Position numbers and translations under genes: made by a program. Below the pieces are notes generated by a model. That model saw only the letters and a list, made by a program, of their open reading frames with translations, searched no databases and had not been told where the DNA came from. Shown here piece by piece: positions 24,409-36,892 of a DNA stretch of 64,000 nucleotides. Source of the stretch: Isoetes taiwanensis (Eukaryota > Streptophyta > Lycopodiopsida > Isoetales > Isoetaceae); the NCBI GenBank assembly GCA_021234155.1, contig JAJEKV010000035.1:2854001-2918000 (forward strand), given 5' to 3'. Numbering within the stretch: the first letter of the stretch is position 1; each line of letters opens with the position of its first letter.

Positions 24409-24891
24409 CCGCCAACAGACACCACGCTTTCTCCAGAACACCAACGTCTTCAACACCAACAGTTCCGCCCGCGATTATATTATGGTTGCAGACCACTTGT
24501 ATAAACGAGGTAAAGACATAATTACGTGTTCTTCCCGACGAAATTCCAAGCATCATCCAACAACCTCATGAGGGCTTGGGAGTGGACATTTCAGTGATGA
24601 TAGCACGACACGAAAAATCCTCAAGACAAGCTATTTTTGGCCCATGCTTTTTAAGGATGCTCACGCTCATGCACGGGCTTGTGAGGTCTGTCAACGGCTG
24701 GGTAGACCCACGGATCGTGACACCTTACCACTCACACTGCCTTGCCCCTCCCTTTCAGTAAATGGGGAATAGATTTTATTGGTCCCGTGGATCCTCTAGC
24801 TACACACAACCGGGCACGCTACATTCTTGTATTCGCAACTAAGCGGGCAGAAGCATGTACCCTCCCAGACAACACTGCAGCCAACACAACC

Positions 24892-25585
24892 AGGATTCTC
24901 TACATGCACATCATCACTTGTTTCGGATGTCTTATGGAACTTGTCAGTAACCGTGGTTTTCATTTTATGAATTATACCATTAAGGAGCTCATTGATTATC
25001 TTCTCCATCACAAAAAAAATACACCTTACTATCTACAGGGCAATGGCCTTGAGGAAAACACTAACTAAACTTTAGTCTCTATCCTAAAAAAAATCTGCGA
25101 CGCTTATAGAAAAGATTGGCATGAAAAATTGCCGACAGTTTTACCAGCATACAACACTACATACAAGATTGCTACGGGGCAAACTCTTTTCAAACTTGTC
25201 TACGGTGAAGAGGCTTTGATGCCTTTCGAATATATCCTAGGATTATCTACACGCACATCATCACTTGTTTCGGATGTCCTATGGAACTTGTCAGTGACCA
25301 TGGTGTTGATTTTGTGAATCATACCATCAAAGAGCTCACTGATTATCTTCAAATCCATCACAGGAAAAGTACATATTGCTATCCACAAGGCAATGATCTT
25401 GTGGAAAGCACCAACAAAACTCTAATCTCTATTCTAAAGAAAATATGTGACGCTTATAGAAAAGATTGGCATAAAAAATTGCCGACAGTTTTATGGGCAT
25501 ACAACACTACACACAAGATTGCTACAAGGTAAACTCCTTTCAAACTTGTATATGGTCAAGAGGCTTTACTCAAATTCCAGTTAAC
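24892..25585 (+). repeat. Tandem duplication (347-bp period) of the integrase core
   Basis: 24892-25238 and 25239-25585 are direct copies, roughly 80-85% identical by eye. Each begins aggatt.tctaca.gcaca and carries the second Asp and Glu region of the DDE core (MELVSNRGFHF against MELVSDHGVDF; ILKKICDAYRKDWH in both). Only the second copy keeps the SDHG.DF form expected of an active core. Confidence 0.85.
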
Positions 25586-25972
25586 TACCGTACACAATCC
25601 TCCAGCTATCCTTAGAGAGTCGTTTATCAACTTCAACAGCTGGATGAAATTTGCAGAGATGCTTATCTCCACGTCCTGGCTGGACATCAACTCAGGAAAT
25701 CATGGCATGATCAGAAAATCAGAACAAAAGAGTTCAAGGAAGGCGATTTATTTATGATTCGAGGTACAAACTTCATTCTGGTAAGCTCAAACTTCCTTGA
25801 TTAGGACCTTATGAAATTAAACAAGCCGTTCATCCGGGTGTATTTCAATTTGCAGAGTTAGATGGTAATCCTCTTCCATCTTTAGTTAACGGCTTTCGTT
25901 TGAAACCGTTTTACAAGGCAGACAATCCTATTATATCCACAGACACAAACACAGAATTGGAGACAACATAGT

Positions 25973-26780
25973 TCTATTGAAAAAAGTAGTAGGTTACAAA
26001 TTTGAGGATCTCTCATCTATATTATCACACTATATACCTACTATTCAACCAATCCTTATTCAGGATTACCGGCGAAACAGACTCGCAGAATGTGATATCC
26101 CAGCCTGTGATGCCACTGCAAGTGTATCACCACATCCAGATAGTCAGAATCTGGATTGGGCATCTCTATCAGGCTGTCCAGCCAGCCATCCATGGGAATT
26201 CCACGGTTCTTCAGCTTCCATATATCCATATGGTTCATGCTGCAAGTGATCCATTATAGGCAGTTGCTGGACATAGTATTCACAAAGTCCATGGCGCTCT
26301 CCTGCTGATCCTTCTCTCTCACTTCAACTCATTCTTATATAGGCCACTGCTTGCCACTCTGCCAAGATGGCATCCGAGCTATCATTCCACATGTCCCATC
26401 CTTCCTTCACGAATTTTTCATTAAAAAGATCCTCAAGGAGTTTACCGTACCATGCGTAAATATTGGCCCCTTCCATTACTGCATTGACGGGGCGCTTAAC
26501 GTTACACTCTGCGATTATCAAGGTCACCATTCTTAATTATGCGACTGCCCCTCATGATGATGTCCCATCAATCGATCCTTCTCTTGTGCTTTACTGGGGA
26601 CTTAACCAAAATTTTGCTCGATTTTGTGTCCCAGTGATGTTTGTCACATGTGTTCTTCAAGGGCTCCGATCCCCCTGCGGCCACTTCATATAAATGACAA
26701 CACAAACTGCCATAACCCTATTCTTTCTATGTTTTTCGACTCCTCGTCTCCTTTATTGCCTCAACGTTTTCGTCGACGAA
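25973..26780. other. 3' non-coding part of the gypsy element or spacer
   Basis: Short frames on both strands without recognisable motifs. An LTR would be expected hereabouts, but no second copy or TG...CA boundary was found. Confidence 0.35.
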
Positions 26781-26781
26781 C

Positions 26782-28380
26782 ATGACTGCCTCTTCACGAT
26801 TCAACACTCTACATACAACACCACCAATGGAGGCCACTGCTTTTGCCTCAGTAAGCTTTTCTACCACCTCTCTTCCGACGTGTTTGCAAGGAAAAAATCG
26901 TGGTGTTGCGGTTAGGGTCAGCCTGGATTATTTTGCCGATCAGGAATTTCCAGTTCCCAATCCTAGGCAACTCTGTCAATTTGTCGCCAATCTGGTCAGT
27001 ACTTCCACGGTCTCCACAGTCTCCCATGGAACTCCAATTTTTCTCAACCTGGCACTAGTCTCCAAGGTCTTTCATCTTGCAAGCATTCCAAATTCTTTGG
27101 GGTGACCAGATTTGCAAGACTTTGATGTTTCCCCATATGTGAATATCTCTTACTCTGCTACCTCCCCAAAACTCACTATTTTTGCCAAGAACCATGAGTC
27201 TTTTGTCGAGTCTTTGTGGAGAAAGTTTTTCAGCTATTCTGTGTGCCCACATCAACAAATATTTTTTCAACATTGCCATAGCTGCTATTCATTCTGATAA
27301 GCCTATTGATTGGCCCCAACTCTTGATGTAGTACATGTTTGAAGAATTGGACCGCTTGCAGAAATCTCTGGGCTCTGGACCTGATTTGGCATGGGTGCAC
27401 ATTTTCAGGCACTTATAAAACCAGTCTTCCAGTTCCCAGCAATGTGTCGACTTACGGAAGCACATCTATGTCTAGGGCATCCAGTAAAGTTCCCTCCACG
27501 ATAATCGCCATTCGAGACCTTCTGGATGAGACCTCTCAGCAAGAGAATATCAATCTTAATCAAGAAGAAGCTCGCAGTCCCTCCCCATAAAGGAAATCCC
27601 CCATTGCAATCTCTTCCTCACATCACTCTACAAAGGATATTCCCACTGATCCTCATCCGCAGTCACGGGTTCCTATCCTGCATGAAGTCTATTATCAGCC
27701 TCCACAACCTTCTCGGCAAACTCTCTATGAGTATGAGCAACAGGTAGCTGGCTGTATTTTGTAGTTGCAGGACTAAGATAAACTAATGAATGGTATCAAA
27801 GACCATCTGGATTCCTCTAATGTTCTCAAAAAGAAACTCTAGGATCTTGCCACTTAGCATTGTCATCTTGAAGAGCAGCTTCAAGAGAAACGCAACACCA
27901 TTCTAGTCGTGACGAATTAGAAAGGGCTCAGAAGGCCATGGCTCAGTTGGAGGCAATCTACTTCCCTTGTAGGTTCAGGTCCACACCCTCCAAGACCAGC
28001 TTACAGCCAAGAATCAGCTCCTTCAAGATACTGTAGCACTCTATCGTAACCTTCAAGAAGAATTCAATACAGAAAAGTGTCACCGCGCAACAACAGCTCT
28101 GTATCACTGAGTTGGAAGGACTGGTCATGGCTGCCCCTATACAAGTCAAATTCTTGGAAACCCAGTTGCAAAATTCTGTCAAGCGAAAAATCATTGATGA
28201 TACAGAATTTGTGGGTCTCCAGCTTCAACTTTCTTCCATGGGTACCTCTCCCTCTCATAGCACTCACACTCATCGGAAGCTTAAAGAACTCAAGCGCATG
28301 GTAGATGAGAAGATCAATCAAATCTAGGATTTGAAACACCAGCTCCTGCAAGCGGAGCAGTCTGTCGAAGATGCCCACGC
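26782..28380 (+). pseudogene. Degenerate coding-like sequence with coiled-coil end
   Basis: Starts at ATG 26782 and stays open to 27105, then continues in pieces with many stops. The 3' part (about 27900-28380) reads like a coiled coil (HRKLKELKRMVDEKINQI, DLKHQLLQAEQSVEDAH). No catalytic motif is seen. Its position after a gypsy pol suggests a retrotransposon-carried extra ORF or the gag of a second element; that is inference. Confidence 0.35.
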
Positions 28381-28708
28381 CAACGCTGAAAGGTACTCTG
28401 TTTTAGCCGAGCACATATGCACGGATTACCCTCTCTCTATGGGATATCTTGATTATGTAAAATCACGGCGGCATGTTTTTCTTATATGATGGCTCAGTCG
28501 AAAAAGCTATTACGGTCAATGATTTTGTGCGTCTTTGGCCGAGACTCACCATAAAAGAAAGAAGCACCCTATGTGCCCTGGTTAGTTTTCAGTTGTTTCC
28601 TATTGAAGGTCTTCCATTCTTCATTTTTTGAATAGTCCATTCATGCATGGCTTCTCTCCACATATGCTTATCTTCACTGCTCAAAGCCTCCTCTACTGAT
28701 TTTAGTAT

Positions 28709-30565
28709 TTATGCATCCTCCACTAGTGCCATAATTTGATCACGATCATGTTCAAGGTTCTCTATTCTTTTGTTTTTTCTCAACAAATTTCTGCCATAAA
28801 GCTCTCTATCTACATTAGCTTCTTCTAGTAGTTTTTCAGTCTGAGTTTTTCTTTTTCTTTGAGCTAGCAAGTCTGATCCATCTCTGTTTTCTTGTTTTAA
28901 ATTAGAGGACTGCTCCTTTTCTCCATTCTCTGAATTTTCTAGGTCTCCATTTTCTGTTTTATTATCTGATTCCAGGTCCACATCCATTATTGCATGGTTT
29001 TCAACACCTTTGACATTGTATTTCTGTTCAACCATTCTTTTACCATACTTATCCTTGTAAAGTACTTCCTCCTGGAAGATTACATCCCTACTCACAACAA
29101 CTGATTTATTTTTTGGAATAGATATTCTATACCCCTTGATTCAGAATCATAGCCTACTAGAAAATCTTCTTCAGCTTTATCATCAAGTTTTTTTCTTAGT
29201 TCAGAGGGAACATGGGCATAAGCCAAACAACCATAAACTTTAAAGATGTCATAGTTTATTTTTCTATTATCAGACTATAATAAATCTGGAACATTGCCTT
29301 GAATGCTTGAGGATGGTAGCTTGTTCTGTATTAGAATGGCAGCCATAAGAGCCTCCTCCCATAAATTGTTTGGTAGTCCACTGTCCTTGATCATGGACCT
29401 CACCGCATCCATTATGGTTCTATTCTTCTTTCTACTGCCACAGCATTCTGCTGGGGAATGTACCTGCAAGTTAGTTGCCTTCTAATCCCATTAGCAATAC
29501 AAAAATATTTAAATTTTGTGGACAAATACTCTCCACCCTTGTCAGATCTAATGCATTTTACTTTTTTTCCAGTCTCCCTTTCCATTTCAGCTACAAGTTG
29601 CTTGAAAGCACTTAGAGCTTGAGATTTTTGTGCCAGACAATAACATTTACATTTTCTTGAGTAATCATCAATAAAAGTGATAAAGTACCTCTTATTTGTC
29701 CTTTCCTTTACATTCAGAGGTCCACATAAGTCAGTGTGTATCAGCTCCAGGACATCCCCTGCTCTAGTTTTTGATCTCTTGAAGGGCAATCTGTTGATTT
29801 TTCCCAACATGCATCCTTCACACATAAACTTTTCATCATCTATATGATTATATGCAATCCACCGTTTCTTTGCCAAGGCTTTGACATTATTACAATAAGT
29901 GTGAGCAAGCCTGTTATGCCACAATGCAAAATCCGAAATCTTTATAGCATTCACTTCATGTATCAAGTTGTCCATTTGAAAAAGATTCCCAACATGTTTA
30001 GCTTGAAATTTTCTTTCATTTCCAAGAAAAATATTACAAGCTTTGGAGTAAAAAATGACTCTATAACCCAAGTCGACCAACTGACTAGTAGAAATCAGAT
30101 TTTTTGTAATGCTTGGAACACAAAGTACATTTTCTATGTCTACTACATTTCCATTTAAATCCAACAACTGTAATAATCCTCTAGCTTCAATCTTCTGCAA
30201 GGCTCCATTTCCAACTTGCACACTTCTCGTATGATTACTTGATACCCTCTTTAGAAGATCAGTAGTCTGGACTACTGATCTTTCAGCTCCACTATCAACT
30301 ACGCTCTCGAGCAATACATGCACTTGCATTCTTGTTTTCTCCTAGACCTCTTGCTTTATTTTTTCCTCCTCTGCTTGAATTTCCTTTTCCTTTCCCAAAA
30401 TCTTTGGGTGTTGGACACTTGACTGCCAGGTGTCCTTACCCCCCACAATTGTAACAATAGAAGTCATTTTTAAGCTTAGGACAATTATTCTTGAAATGTC
30501 CTGATTCATGGCAAAAAAAACATGTACCCTTTTCATTGGTACCTTTGTTTTTCTTACCTGCAAAC
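28709..30565 (-). pseudogene. Ty1/copia gag-pol fragment
   Basis: From high to low coordinates: a zinc knuckle (CFFCHESGHFKNNC, near 30500), protease-like VDSGAERSVV near 30290, pre-integrase LWHNRLAHTYCNNVKAL, integrase HHCC (CEGCMLGK) and DDE core (HTDLCGPL, FITFIDDYSRK, IRSDKGGEYL). Next come the chromodomain-free C-terminal part (TIMDAVRSMIKDSGLPNNLW) and a linker with RDVIFQEEV. Integrase before RT is the Ty1/copia order; RT and RNase H are missing from the 3' end. Three or more frameshifts or stops. The 5' side is cut near 30565, where LINE sequence begins. Confidence 0.9.
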
Positions 30566-30574
30566 AGAATTCAT

Positions 30575-31837
30575 GAAGGCATAAAGTGGGATCAATTCTC
30601 TTGTCAGTCCATTTCATCAGAGATATGTATGATGACCAAGGTATCATCCCCTTTCATCCTTCGGCCCTGGAGGGGGAAGGGGAGGAAACGGAAATGCTGT
30701 ATAATAATATATGCACATCGCTCTCTCAAGGGACTTGGTCAGATGATGAGGATAACTGGAACTATAATGGTATCACGGGTTTCAAGGTTAAGAATGCTTA
30801 CAGATACCTGATGAGAGACCAGAAGCTTTCCATTCACAGCAAGTGGCAGACAGATGAAGAGAGATGCACTAAGAATTTAAAATTCATGTGGTCGAGTCCT
30901 ATCCCCCCAAAAGTGAAGTCTTTTATGTGGCAGCTTTGGCATAGAGCTCTGGCCACCAATCATAAAAGATATAGGATTCATATGACAGATTCGGATGTAT
31001 GCCCCAGATGTATCAGTCACAGGGAAGATGAAGAACACCTCTTTAAAGATTGTCTCTGGCCGGAATGGGTCCTGAGCTTGCTTCTAATATCTTTGGATAT
31101 AACCTTATCATGGCTGACCCGCTGGAGTTCTTTTTGCCGAATAATCCTATCGATTGGAGGATCTATATCCTTCTTTGGCGTATCTGGAAGGGGAGGAACA
31201 ATTTTATCTTTAACTGCGAGATAACTCACCCGGAGGCTATCATCAAACAAGTTCAATACGACATCAGATGGATTTCAGCCATTTTATAGACTCAATTCTA
31301 ATTTGTATTCTTCTCATATTTCAGGTATTATCTTCATACTGGTGCGCAAACTCAAATGGAAGAAGATTGATGCAGCTACTAATCAGCAATGGATCAAAGT
31401 GTTCGGCCCTCCCAATCTTTACAACCATGAAGAGCCATGCCTTTGTAACTGCTGTTGTGATCAGAATCCAAATGCTAGAAGAGATATGCTTTGTGAGGCA
31501 AAAGACAGTAAGGGACGGCTCAACATGGCGAAAGCAGAATCCTGCATGTGCCCATTCTGTGTACTATCAGTCATGGTCAGAGGCAGAGGAAGCAAATCCA
31601 GGAACTCCAACCTCAGGTCTTACTTTTAGCGGACATCCATGTTTGCAGACGATACAGAGTTCAGATAACATGCTCCAGGCTATTTTGAATATATTCCATA
31701 TACACATACATTATAGGGTTATACTTCCCTCTAAAAAGTTTCTTCTTTTTGTTACCTTAAACAGGGTTATACTTCCCTTCAAAAAGGATCTTTTGTTAAC
31801 TTATACTTTATAATTAATATATAAACTCGCCTTCAAT

Positions 31838-31868
<31 letters not shown>
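30575..31868 (+). mobile_element. 5'-truncated L1 LINE (zf-RVT, RNase H-like end, poly(A))
   Basis: A 212-codon frame from 30586 carries the conserved LINE C-terminal pattern FKVKNAYRYL, SPIPPKVKSFMWQLWHRAL, and the zinc motif CPRCISHREDEEHLFKDC. The following frame (31050-31289) has LLWRIWKGRNNFIFN, typical of the RNase H-like tail. A 30-nt A tail occupies 31839-31868. One frameshift separates the frames. It is the plant zf-RVT L1 type, probably inserted into the copia fragment. The left border is approximate. Confidence 0.85.
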
Positions 31869-31869
<1 letters not shown>

Positions 31870-32560
31870 ATTTGAACCTTCAGCTACTAACCTTTCAGTT
31901 GTGTTCATGAGCACGTTCGTCTGTGAAGTACTTCCTAATGCATTGTAGACAACGGAACCATCTAAATACCTTATAACCCAATCTGCAATGCCGCCTAAAT
32001 TTCAACCTCTAACAAAAGCTACTCTCCTGTCAAAATCGCATAGTCTATCAACCTAACCAAGCGAAGCACAGGTAGTGATGCCCAATAACCCAATAAATAG
32101 CACTAGACATATACCTGACCTTGCAACATGCAACATGCATGTGTCCTTTTAGAATTATGCATGGGACATACCCAAAGTTGAAAACTAGCTATAGTATGGG
32201 AAACAAACTTATAATTATGAAAAAAAAGAACTGCTTCACTTAATGTTTGCAAAAATATCTGTATAACTATTTGTTATCCAATGGAGCTGCACATTAGACT
32301 TAACTTATAGACCTATTCCAGCCAAACTATAAACTGTACAACAACTCTATTTCAAATCCTACAAAGCAGAACCCACTTATCTGCCTTATTATCTAGAAAT
32401 CAGAAAGTTTAAAGTTCAAACACTAGCCTTTTGACCATAGGTACGGTGCAGCTGTCCTTCTTTCTGTCGATATGCATCAAGGAGTCGAACACTCAGTTGT
32501 AGCGCAAGAAGCTTTCAACTAGAGGGCACAGAGAAGCATGTAGTAGATAATAACAAAACC
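31869..32560. other. No recognisable gene
   Basis: AT-rich DNA. A coding-like stretch on the minus strand near 32430-32510 (LSVRLLDAYRQKEGQLHRTY) could be an exon of an unknown gene, but no partner exons were found. Confidence 0.3.
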
Positions 32561-32810
32561 AAAGTCTTTTGCATTCTAAGAAACAATACGTTCTTATTTC
32601 ATTGCTTAACTCTATTCAATCCACGGCTTATGGTCTGCATAATTTTTATTTGGCTCATTCTCAAGGATGCTTTTCAGAAGACCACCTTGAGGCATTCAAT
32701 GAAAATCAGGCAGCGGCATTATTACTTCAAAAGGACAACCACTACCTTCTGATCCGACTGCCACACAACCACGCTCCTCAACGAATATAAGCCAAAGCTT
32801 CATTCCCATC

Positions 32811-33116
32811 TCACACTCTGGGCATAAGAGGCTCTTGAATGTGTTCAAGCATATCTATAGCATGATTATGGGATTGTCTATGCACAGCTGTTCCTCCAGT
32901 ATGTTGGTACACTGAATACTCACTATACCTATTTGGAGAATAAAGTCGTTCCACTGGACTAGAAATCGTCTCCTCTTGAGACACTAATGCCACTACAAGA
33001 TTGAGAAACGCTCTGCAAACAGTTGGATCCAGTCTTGGTAACAGAGTTTCGTGCTCAGTCCCAGAATGGGCATACGCAGGTGACCCAGTCCTTATGCCTC
33101 TCAGTGCCCCCTCCAC
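32811..33116 (-). CDS. Unrecognised 101-codon ORF
   Basis: ATG to stop, with protein-like composition (PVERLYSPNRYSEYSVYQHT). No motif recognised. It is head-to-head with the broken + strand frames that follow at 33156. Both may belong to an unidentified retroelement. Confidence 0.25.
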   Translation of the reverse strand: MEGALRGIRTGSPAYAHSGTEHETLLPRLDPTVCRAFLNLVVALVSQEETISSPVERLYSPNRYSEYSVYQHTGGTAVHRQSHNHAIDMLEHIQEPLMPRV

Positions 33117-33155
33117 GGTGTGAGTTCATGACCACAGACTGCGTTCTTCTTTATA

Positions 33156-33950
33156 TTGGCTGCTCATGTTGAGTGGACTCCCACGCACATCACCATGGAT
33201 CTTCACTGGGATCCATGCGTTGTCCGAAGATATGCGTGGAAGGATACCGGCACCTTGGATACCACTACCAAATGGATCTACATCCCAAACGAGAAGTCCT
33301 GGAAAATGCTTGACGATGCAGTTGCTGGTCTATCTCAATTCTTGACCCAGGTCGCCACATCTCCAGATTCTTCTGTTCATCGACAAACTGGCTTTTGTGC
33401 TACACTCTGTTGCATTCTAACGAGTTCCTTGAATAAGAAGCGTCCCATTTCCATTATAACCCTAATGCCAGTGTTAGTGCCTTTGGGCTTGAGACTCTTA
33501 TGTTGATGGAATGTCAGTTTGTGCTTGCAGCTTCTCATCAAGCTCTTGAAGAAATGGCGCGAACTGGATTCCTCATTGATGCCACACCGGCTCTTGGAGA
33601 GACTACACTGGATGCGCTCCAACCGCGACAGAAACTAGTTGCTGAGTACCATAATCAAGCTCAACCCCACATTCGCCAGGATGATTTCCCTCCTTCAGTA
33701 CCAGTTTTTCTCTTCTCGGAGTGTTCTTTGGTGGGAAGAAGTGTTAGTCCCATGCCTCAAAGCACAGGATTACTATTCTAAGGTACAAAAAAGATCCAAA
33801 GGGCAAAGGTCAAGCATCCATGTCAGGAGAAGGCACGCCAACCAAGAAGAAGAGACCACGAGAATCCGCGGTATGGGAAATCCACGGCCCGCCAATTTTC
33901 AGAGCCACTCATTATGGCAATAATGATTCCATGAGTCATGGCAGAGATCA
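33156..33950 (+). pseudogene. Unrecognised broken coding sequence
   Basis: Coding-like pieces in three successive frames: 33156-33506 (KWIYIPNEKSWKMLDDAVAG), about 33500-33780 (ALEEMARTGFLIDATPALGE), then a Lys-rich tail to about 33950 (KKDPKGKGQASMSGEGTPTK). The basic tail suggests nucleic-acid binding, possibly a retroelement gag, but this is not shown. Confidence 0.3.
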
Positions 33951-34164
33951 CGGGATTAGATAATCGAAGATCCAAAAACAACAGACTCTTTGCTATTTTA
34001 GGCAGAGGCCATTGTACTATATATACCTGAAGATTAGACTTAGACTTTTAGACAAGTTCAGGCATTTTTGTTGTCTCAACTCCTTTTGAAGCTCTTCATG
34101 TATTCTTTTTTATCTCTGGGGATTTTTATTTTCACATCTGTGTTGCATTGTCTGCCTGTCTGTC

Positions 34165-34170
<6 letters not shown>

Positions 34171-34249
<79 letters not shown>
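34171..34249. repeat. (TC)n microsatellite
   Basis: About 40 uninterrupted TC units. It lies just before the Harbinger region; the matching Arg-Glu frame on the other strand is an artefact. Confidence 0.98.
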
Positions 34250-34251
<2 letters not shown>

Positions 34252-34273
34252 GGTCGGCCACATGATCGAAAAT

Positions 34274-34309
34274 TTTTTGTCTCTCGTCGGATACGGCGAG
34301 AGACAAAAA
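34274..34309. repeat. Perfect 13-bp stem hairpin
   Basis: TTTTTGTCTCTCG (34274-34286) pairs exactly with its reverse complement at 34297-34309 around a 10-nt loop. It lies close to the expected left edge of the Harbinger unit and could be a subterminal structure. Confidence 0.7.
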
Positions 34310-34592
34310 TTATACCGTATAGCTCGAGAGAAGATCAGAGATGAGCTTCTCTCGAACCTTAACAGCGGCCGTTTCGAGCTGTTTTTCCCTTCCCCGCCGG
34401 ATTTTTTCCCTCCAATTTGTCTCCGGCTAGCATCCCATATGGGATAATTCTTTCCTCATTCAATCTTCAAAATGAGTGATATGGGATATTTCGAGTTCTT
34501 CTTCCCACGTCCCATTTCCATTCGATATCTCTAAAAAATCCATTCCCTACACCTTCGAGGCAGGAAATCTTCACCGATAGCGTCATTCAAGC

Positions 34593-35948
34593 ATGGATCC
34601 GGTCATTTTAGGTATGATTGCAATGCTTCTTAGGGCTATTTTGCTAGGTTTAGCAATGCAGAAGTTCTGCTTGGATCTCATTCAAGAGAACGAACTCGAG
34701 GATCCTATGGCAATAGTCGAGGAAGAAGATTTTGAAGATGACAACACTAGTTTTCCATGTGCATCTTCAATCTTGCTCTTGGCTGCAACATCTCGACTAA
34801 GAAGACCACCGAGAAGATTCTGGGTTTGTCCGAGACAGACCACACAATGGGATAACATTGACAATCATGCTTGGAATTGCCTTCCCTCATTTGAAGATGA
34901 TATGTGGCATCAGTTTTACAGAATGAAGAGAAGGTCATTTGAAAAATTGGTTGGCCTTATTGTGCCATACCTGATCAGACCAGGCCAGAAGGTAAGGCCC
35001 CCTGTAGATCCCAGGAAAGCAGTAGCTATGGTACTCTACTTTCTTGCTCATGGAGAGATGCCATTGCATGTTGGCCAAAGGTTTTATGTTGGAAAGGCCA
35101 AGTCCAAACATACACCAAGAAAGTGACTTTAGTTTTAACATCCAAGACCATGCTTTACAAAAACATTATTGCCTTACCCTCGGGTCAAAGACTTCTTGAT
35201 ATCATGAGGGAATTTGAAGATGCCACTGGTCTGCCTAGTATTTTTGATGCTGTTGATGGTTCTCACATTTTTCTGTACAGAAAGCCATGGAGGAAAGACA
35301 AAGGGGATGATTATTACAGCAGACACAAGAGACATTCCTGCCTCATGCAAGGTGTAGTAACACACTTTTGAATATTTATTAATGTTTGTGTTAGTAGAAC
35401 AGGTTCTGTGCATGATTCCAATCAGTTCAAAAAGAGCCTATTATATAAGAGGCTAGCATCAAAACAGATTTTGCAGGAACCTACTGTTCAAATGACAGGC
35501 AAAAAGATTAACAGGAGAGGAAATACTGGATGCAGACGTAACAGTTAATATACCACCAATGCTTTTAGGGGATTCAGCTTATCCAAGCAGAAGGTTTTTG
35601 ATTAAGGTATTTCCAGATGGCACAGGTTTATCTGGCAAGTTCAACAAGAGGATTTGCAAGGGCAGAGTTTGTGTTGAGAATAGATTTGGTATAGTGAAAG
35701 AGAAATTCAGAATTTTGAAAGCTTTGCCTATTCATGTTGGCAGGGCAGCCAAGATTATTCATGCTGCCTGTGTGTTGTGGAATTTCTGCATAATGGAAGA
35801 CTTGGATTTGGAAATGCTGCCCTTAGAAGCAGAATTGCCAGATATAAACTACTATGAGACTGAGGACATGAATAAGAAATTGAAGAAAGAAGGGGACTTG
35901 ATAAGACATGTAATTTTCCAAAATAGAGATGGTAAGAATTTAGTATGA
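34593..35948 (+). pseudogene. PIF/Harbinger transposase (DDE_Tnp_4), frameshifted
   Basis: The N-terminal part has WNCLPSFEDDMWHQFYRM and the helix-turn-helix-like RPPVDPRKAVAMVLYFLAHG. The nuclease has all three acidic positions: FDAVDGSHIFL, GSVHDSN, and the Glu in VENRFGIVKEKFRILK, plus GDSAYP. It ends at a stop at 35948. A one-base loss near 35105-35125 and another shift near 35510-35535 break the frame, and an intron may lie near 35350-35395. The family cuts and pastes with 3-bp target duplications and needs a Myb/SANT partner, which is present convergently at 37564-38739. Terminal repeats were not identified. Confidence 0.92.
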
Positions 35949-36208
35949 TTCTTTCATTCATTTCATGCACATCTGTGCTCAATGGAAATGTTGTTTAGGG
36001 TGTTCACATTAATAGATTTCTCTCTCTCATTTGTGGTCCAGAAGTATGCTCGGTATACACATGTAACTAAAATATTGCAGTTCAATTCGAAATTTGCAGT
36101 TCAAATTTAAGCAGAAGTATTAATTACTAGCTGGCACATGAACTGAACCTTGAATTCGTGAAAACAAGTTTGTATTAAGAAATAAAACAAGTACAACAAT
36201 AATTACTC

Positions 36209-36441
36209 AATGTTTGCATTTTGTAAATGAACAAATATAGCAGAAACTAAACAATGTTTGCATCTCAAGAATGATAAAGTAAACAATGTTTGCATTAAGA
36301 AACAACAGTATGTAAACAATGTTTGCATTAAGACAGTAAACAAGTACATCAATAAGTATTCAATGTTTGCATTTCATAAATGAACAAATACCACTGGAGG
36401 TTTGCATCTCAAGAAATGATAAACCTAAACAATGTTTGCAT
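36209..36441. repeat. Iteron-like array of AATGTTTGCAT
   Basis: Six exact copies of AATGTTTGCAT at 36209, 36253, 36285, 36318, 36362 and 36431, and a diverged one near 36398. Spacings are 32-44 bp with dissimilar DNA between them. The array lies between the convergent 3' ends of the transposase and SANT genes. Confidence 0.85.
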
Positions 36442-36892
36442 TGAAAAAATGAACAAGCACAGAAGATAATGAGCTGTTTTTATTTCAAAAATCTCAGGGC
36501 TGTTACATGAACACATTTAAAACACAATAGAGCTGTATCAGAAATGTTTATGGTCCCTGAAATGCTAATACACAACAACTACCCACTCCAAGACATCACA
36601 ACATCCTTGTATCTCGTCATCTTAACCTGTAACAACAGCATTTACGAAACGTCTTAGTTAACATGAAATGCAACTCAAGTGAGGAATATCCAGTGAAAAT
36701 CATAGAATTTGTATTAATATTTCATGGATTTACAAAAAAAAAAACCATTTCATCATGGTCTGAGTATAAAAGAAGGCCTGTGGCCGGTTCAGTATCATAC
36801 ATTGTTCCAGAAATTTAAACTAAACAAGAAAGAAAAAAAGGGGGCTGAGTTCCTTATCAGGCACAAAAAAAAGGGGTCTTCACATGAACAGG

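Larger units (their letters stand above)
22216..25972 (+). pseudogene. Ty3/gypsy pol (RT, RNase H, integrase), broken
   Basis: The order RT, RNase H, integrase defines Ty3/gypsy. RT shows CVDYRKLNQAT, FMDGFSGH and YKVIPFGLFNSPST; the catalytic box reads FEHD (22891-22902) where (Y/F)xDD is expected, so the polymerase is dead. RNase H follows in another frame near 23320-23500 (HVDVSAFAIDVVLSQ, YSAAEREALGL). The HHCC zinc motif (GHFSDD ... CEVCQRLG) lies about 24580-24700, then the DDE core (GIDFIGPVD ...), which is duplicated. The C-terminal domain (WHDQKIRTKEFKEGDLF, then GFRLKPFYKADN) ends at 25972. There are many stops and frameshifts. A hAT-like MITE interrupts it. Gag, protease and LTRs were not identified. 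Confidence 0.93.

Noticed and set aside
22216-28600. A complete gypsy retrotransposon with LTRs
   Set aside because: No pair of long direct repeats with TG...CA ends was found around the pol region.
34076-34306. Arg-Glu repeat protein on the minus strand
   Set aside because: It is only the translation of the (TC)n microsatellite.
36209-36441. CRISPR-like array
   Set aside because: The repeat word is only 11 bp, spacing is irregular, and this is a eukaryotic nuclear sequence.
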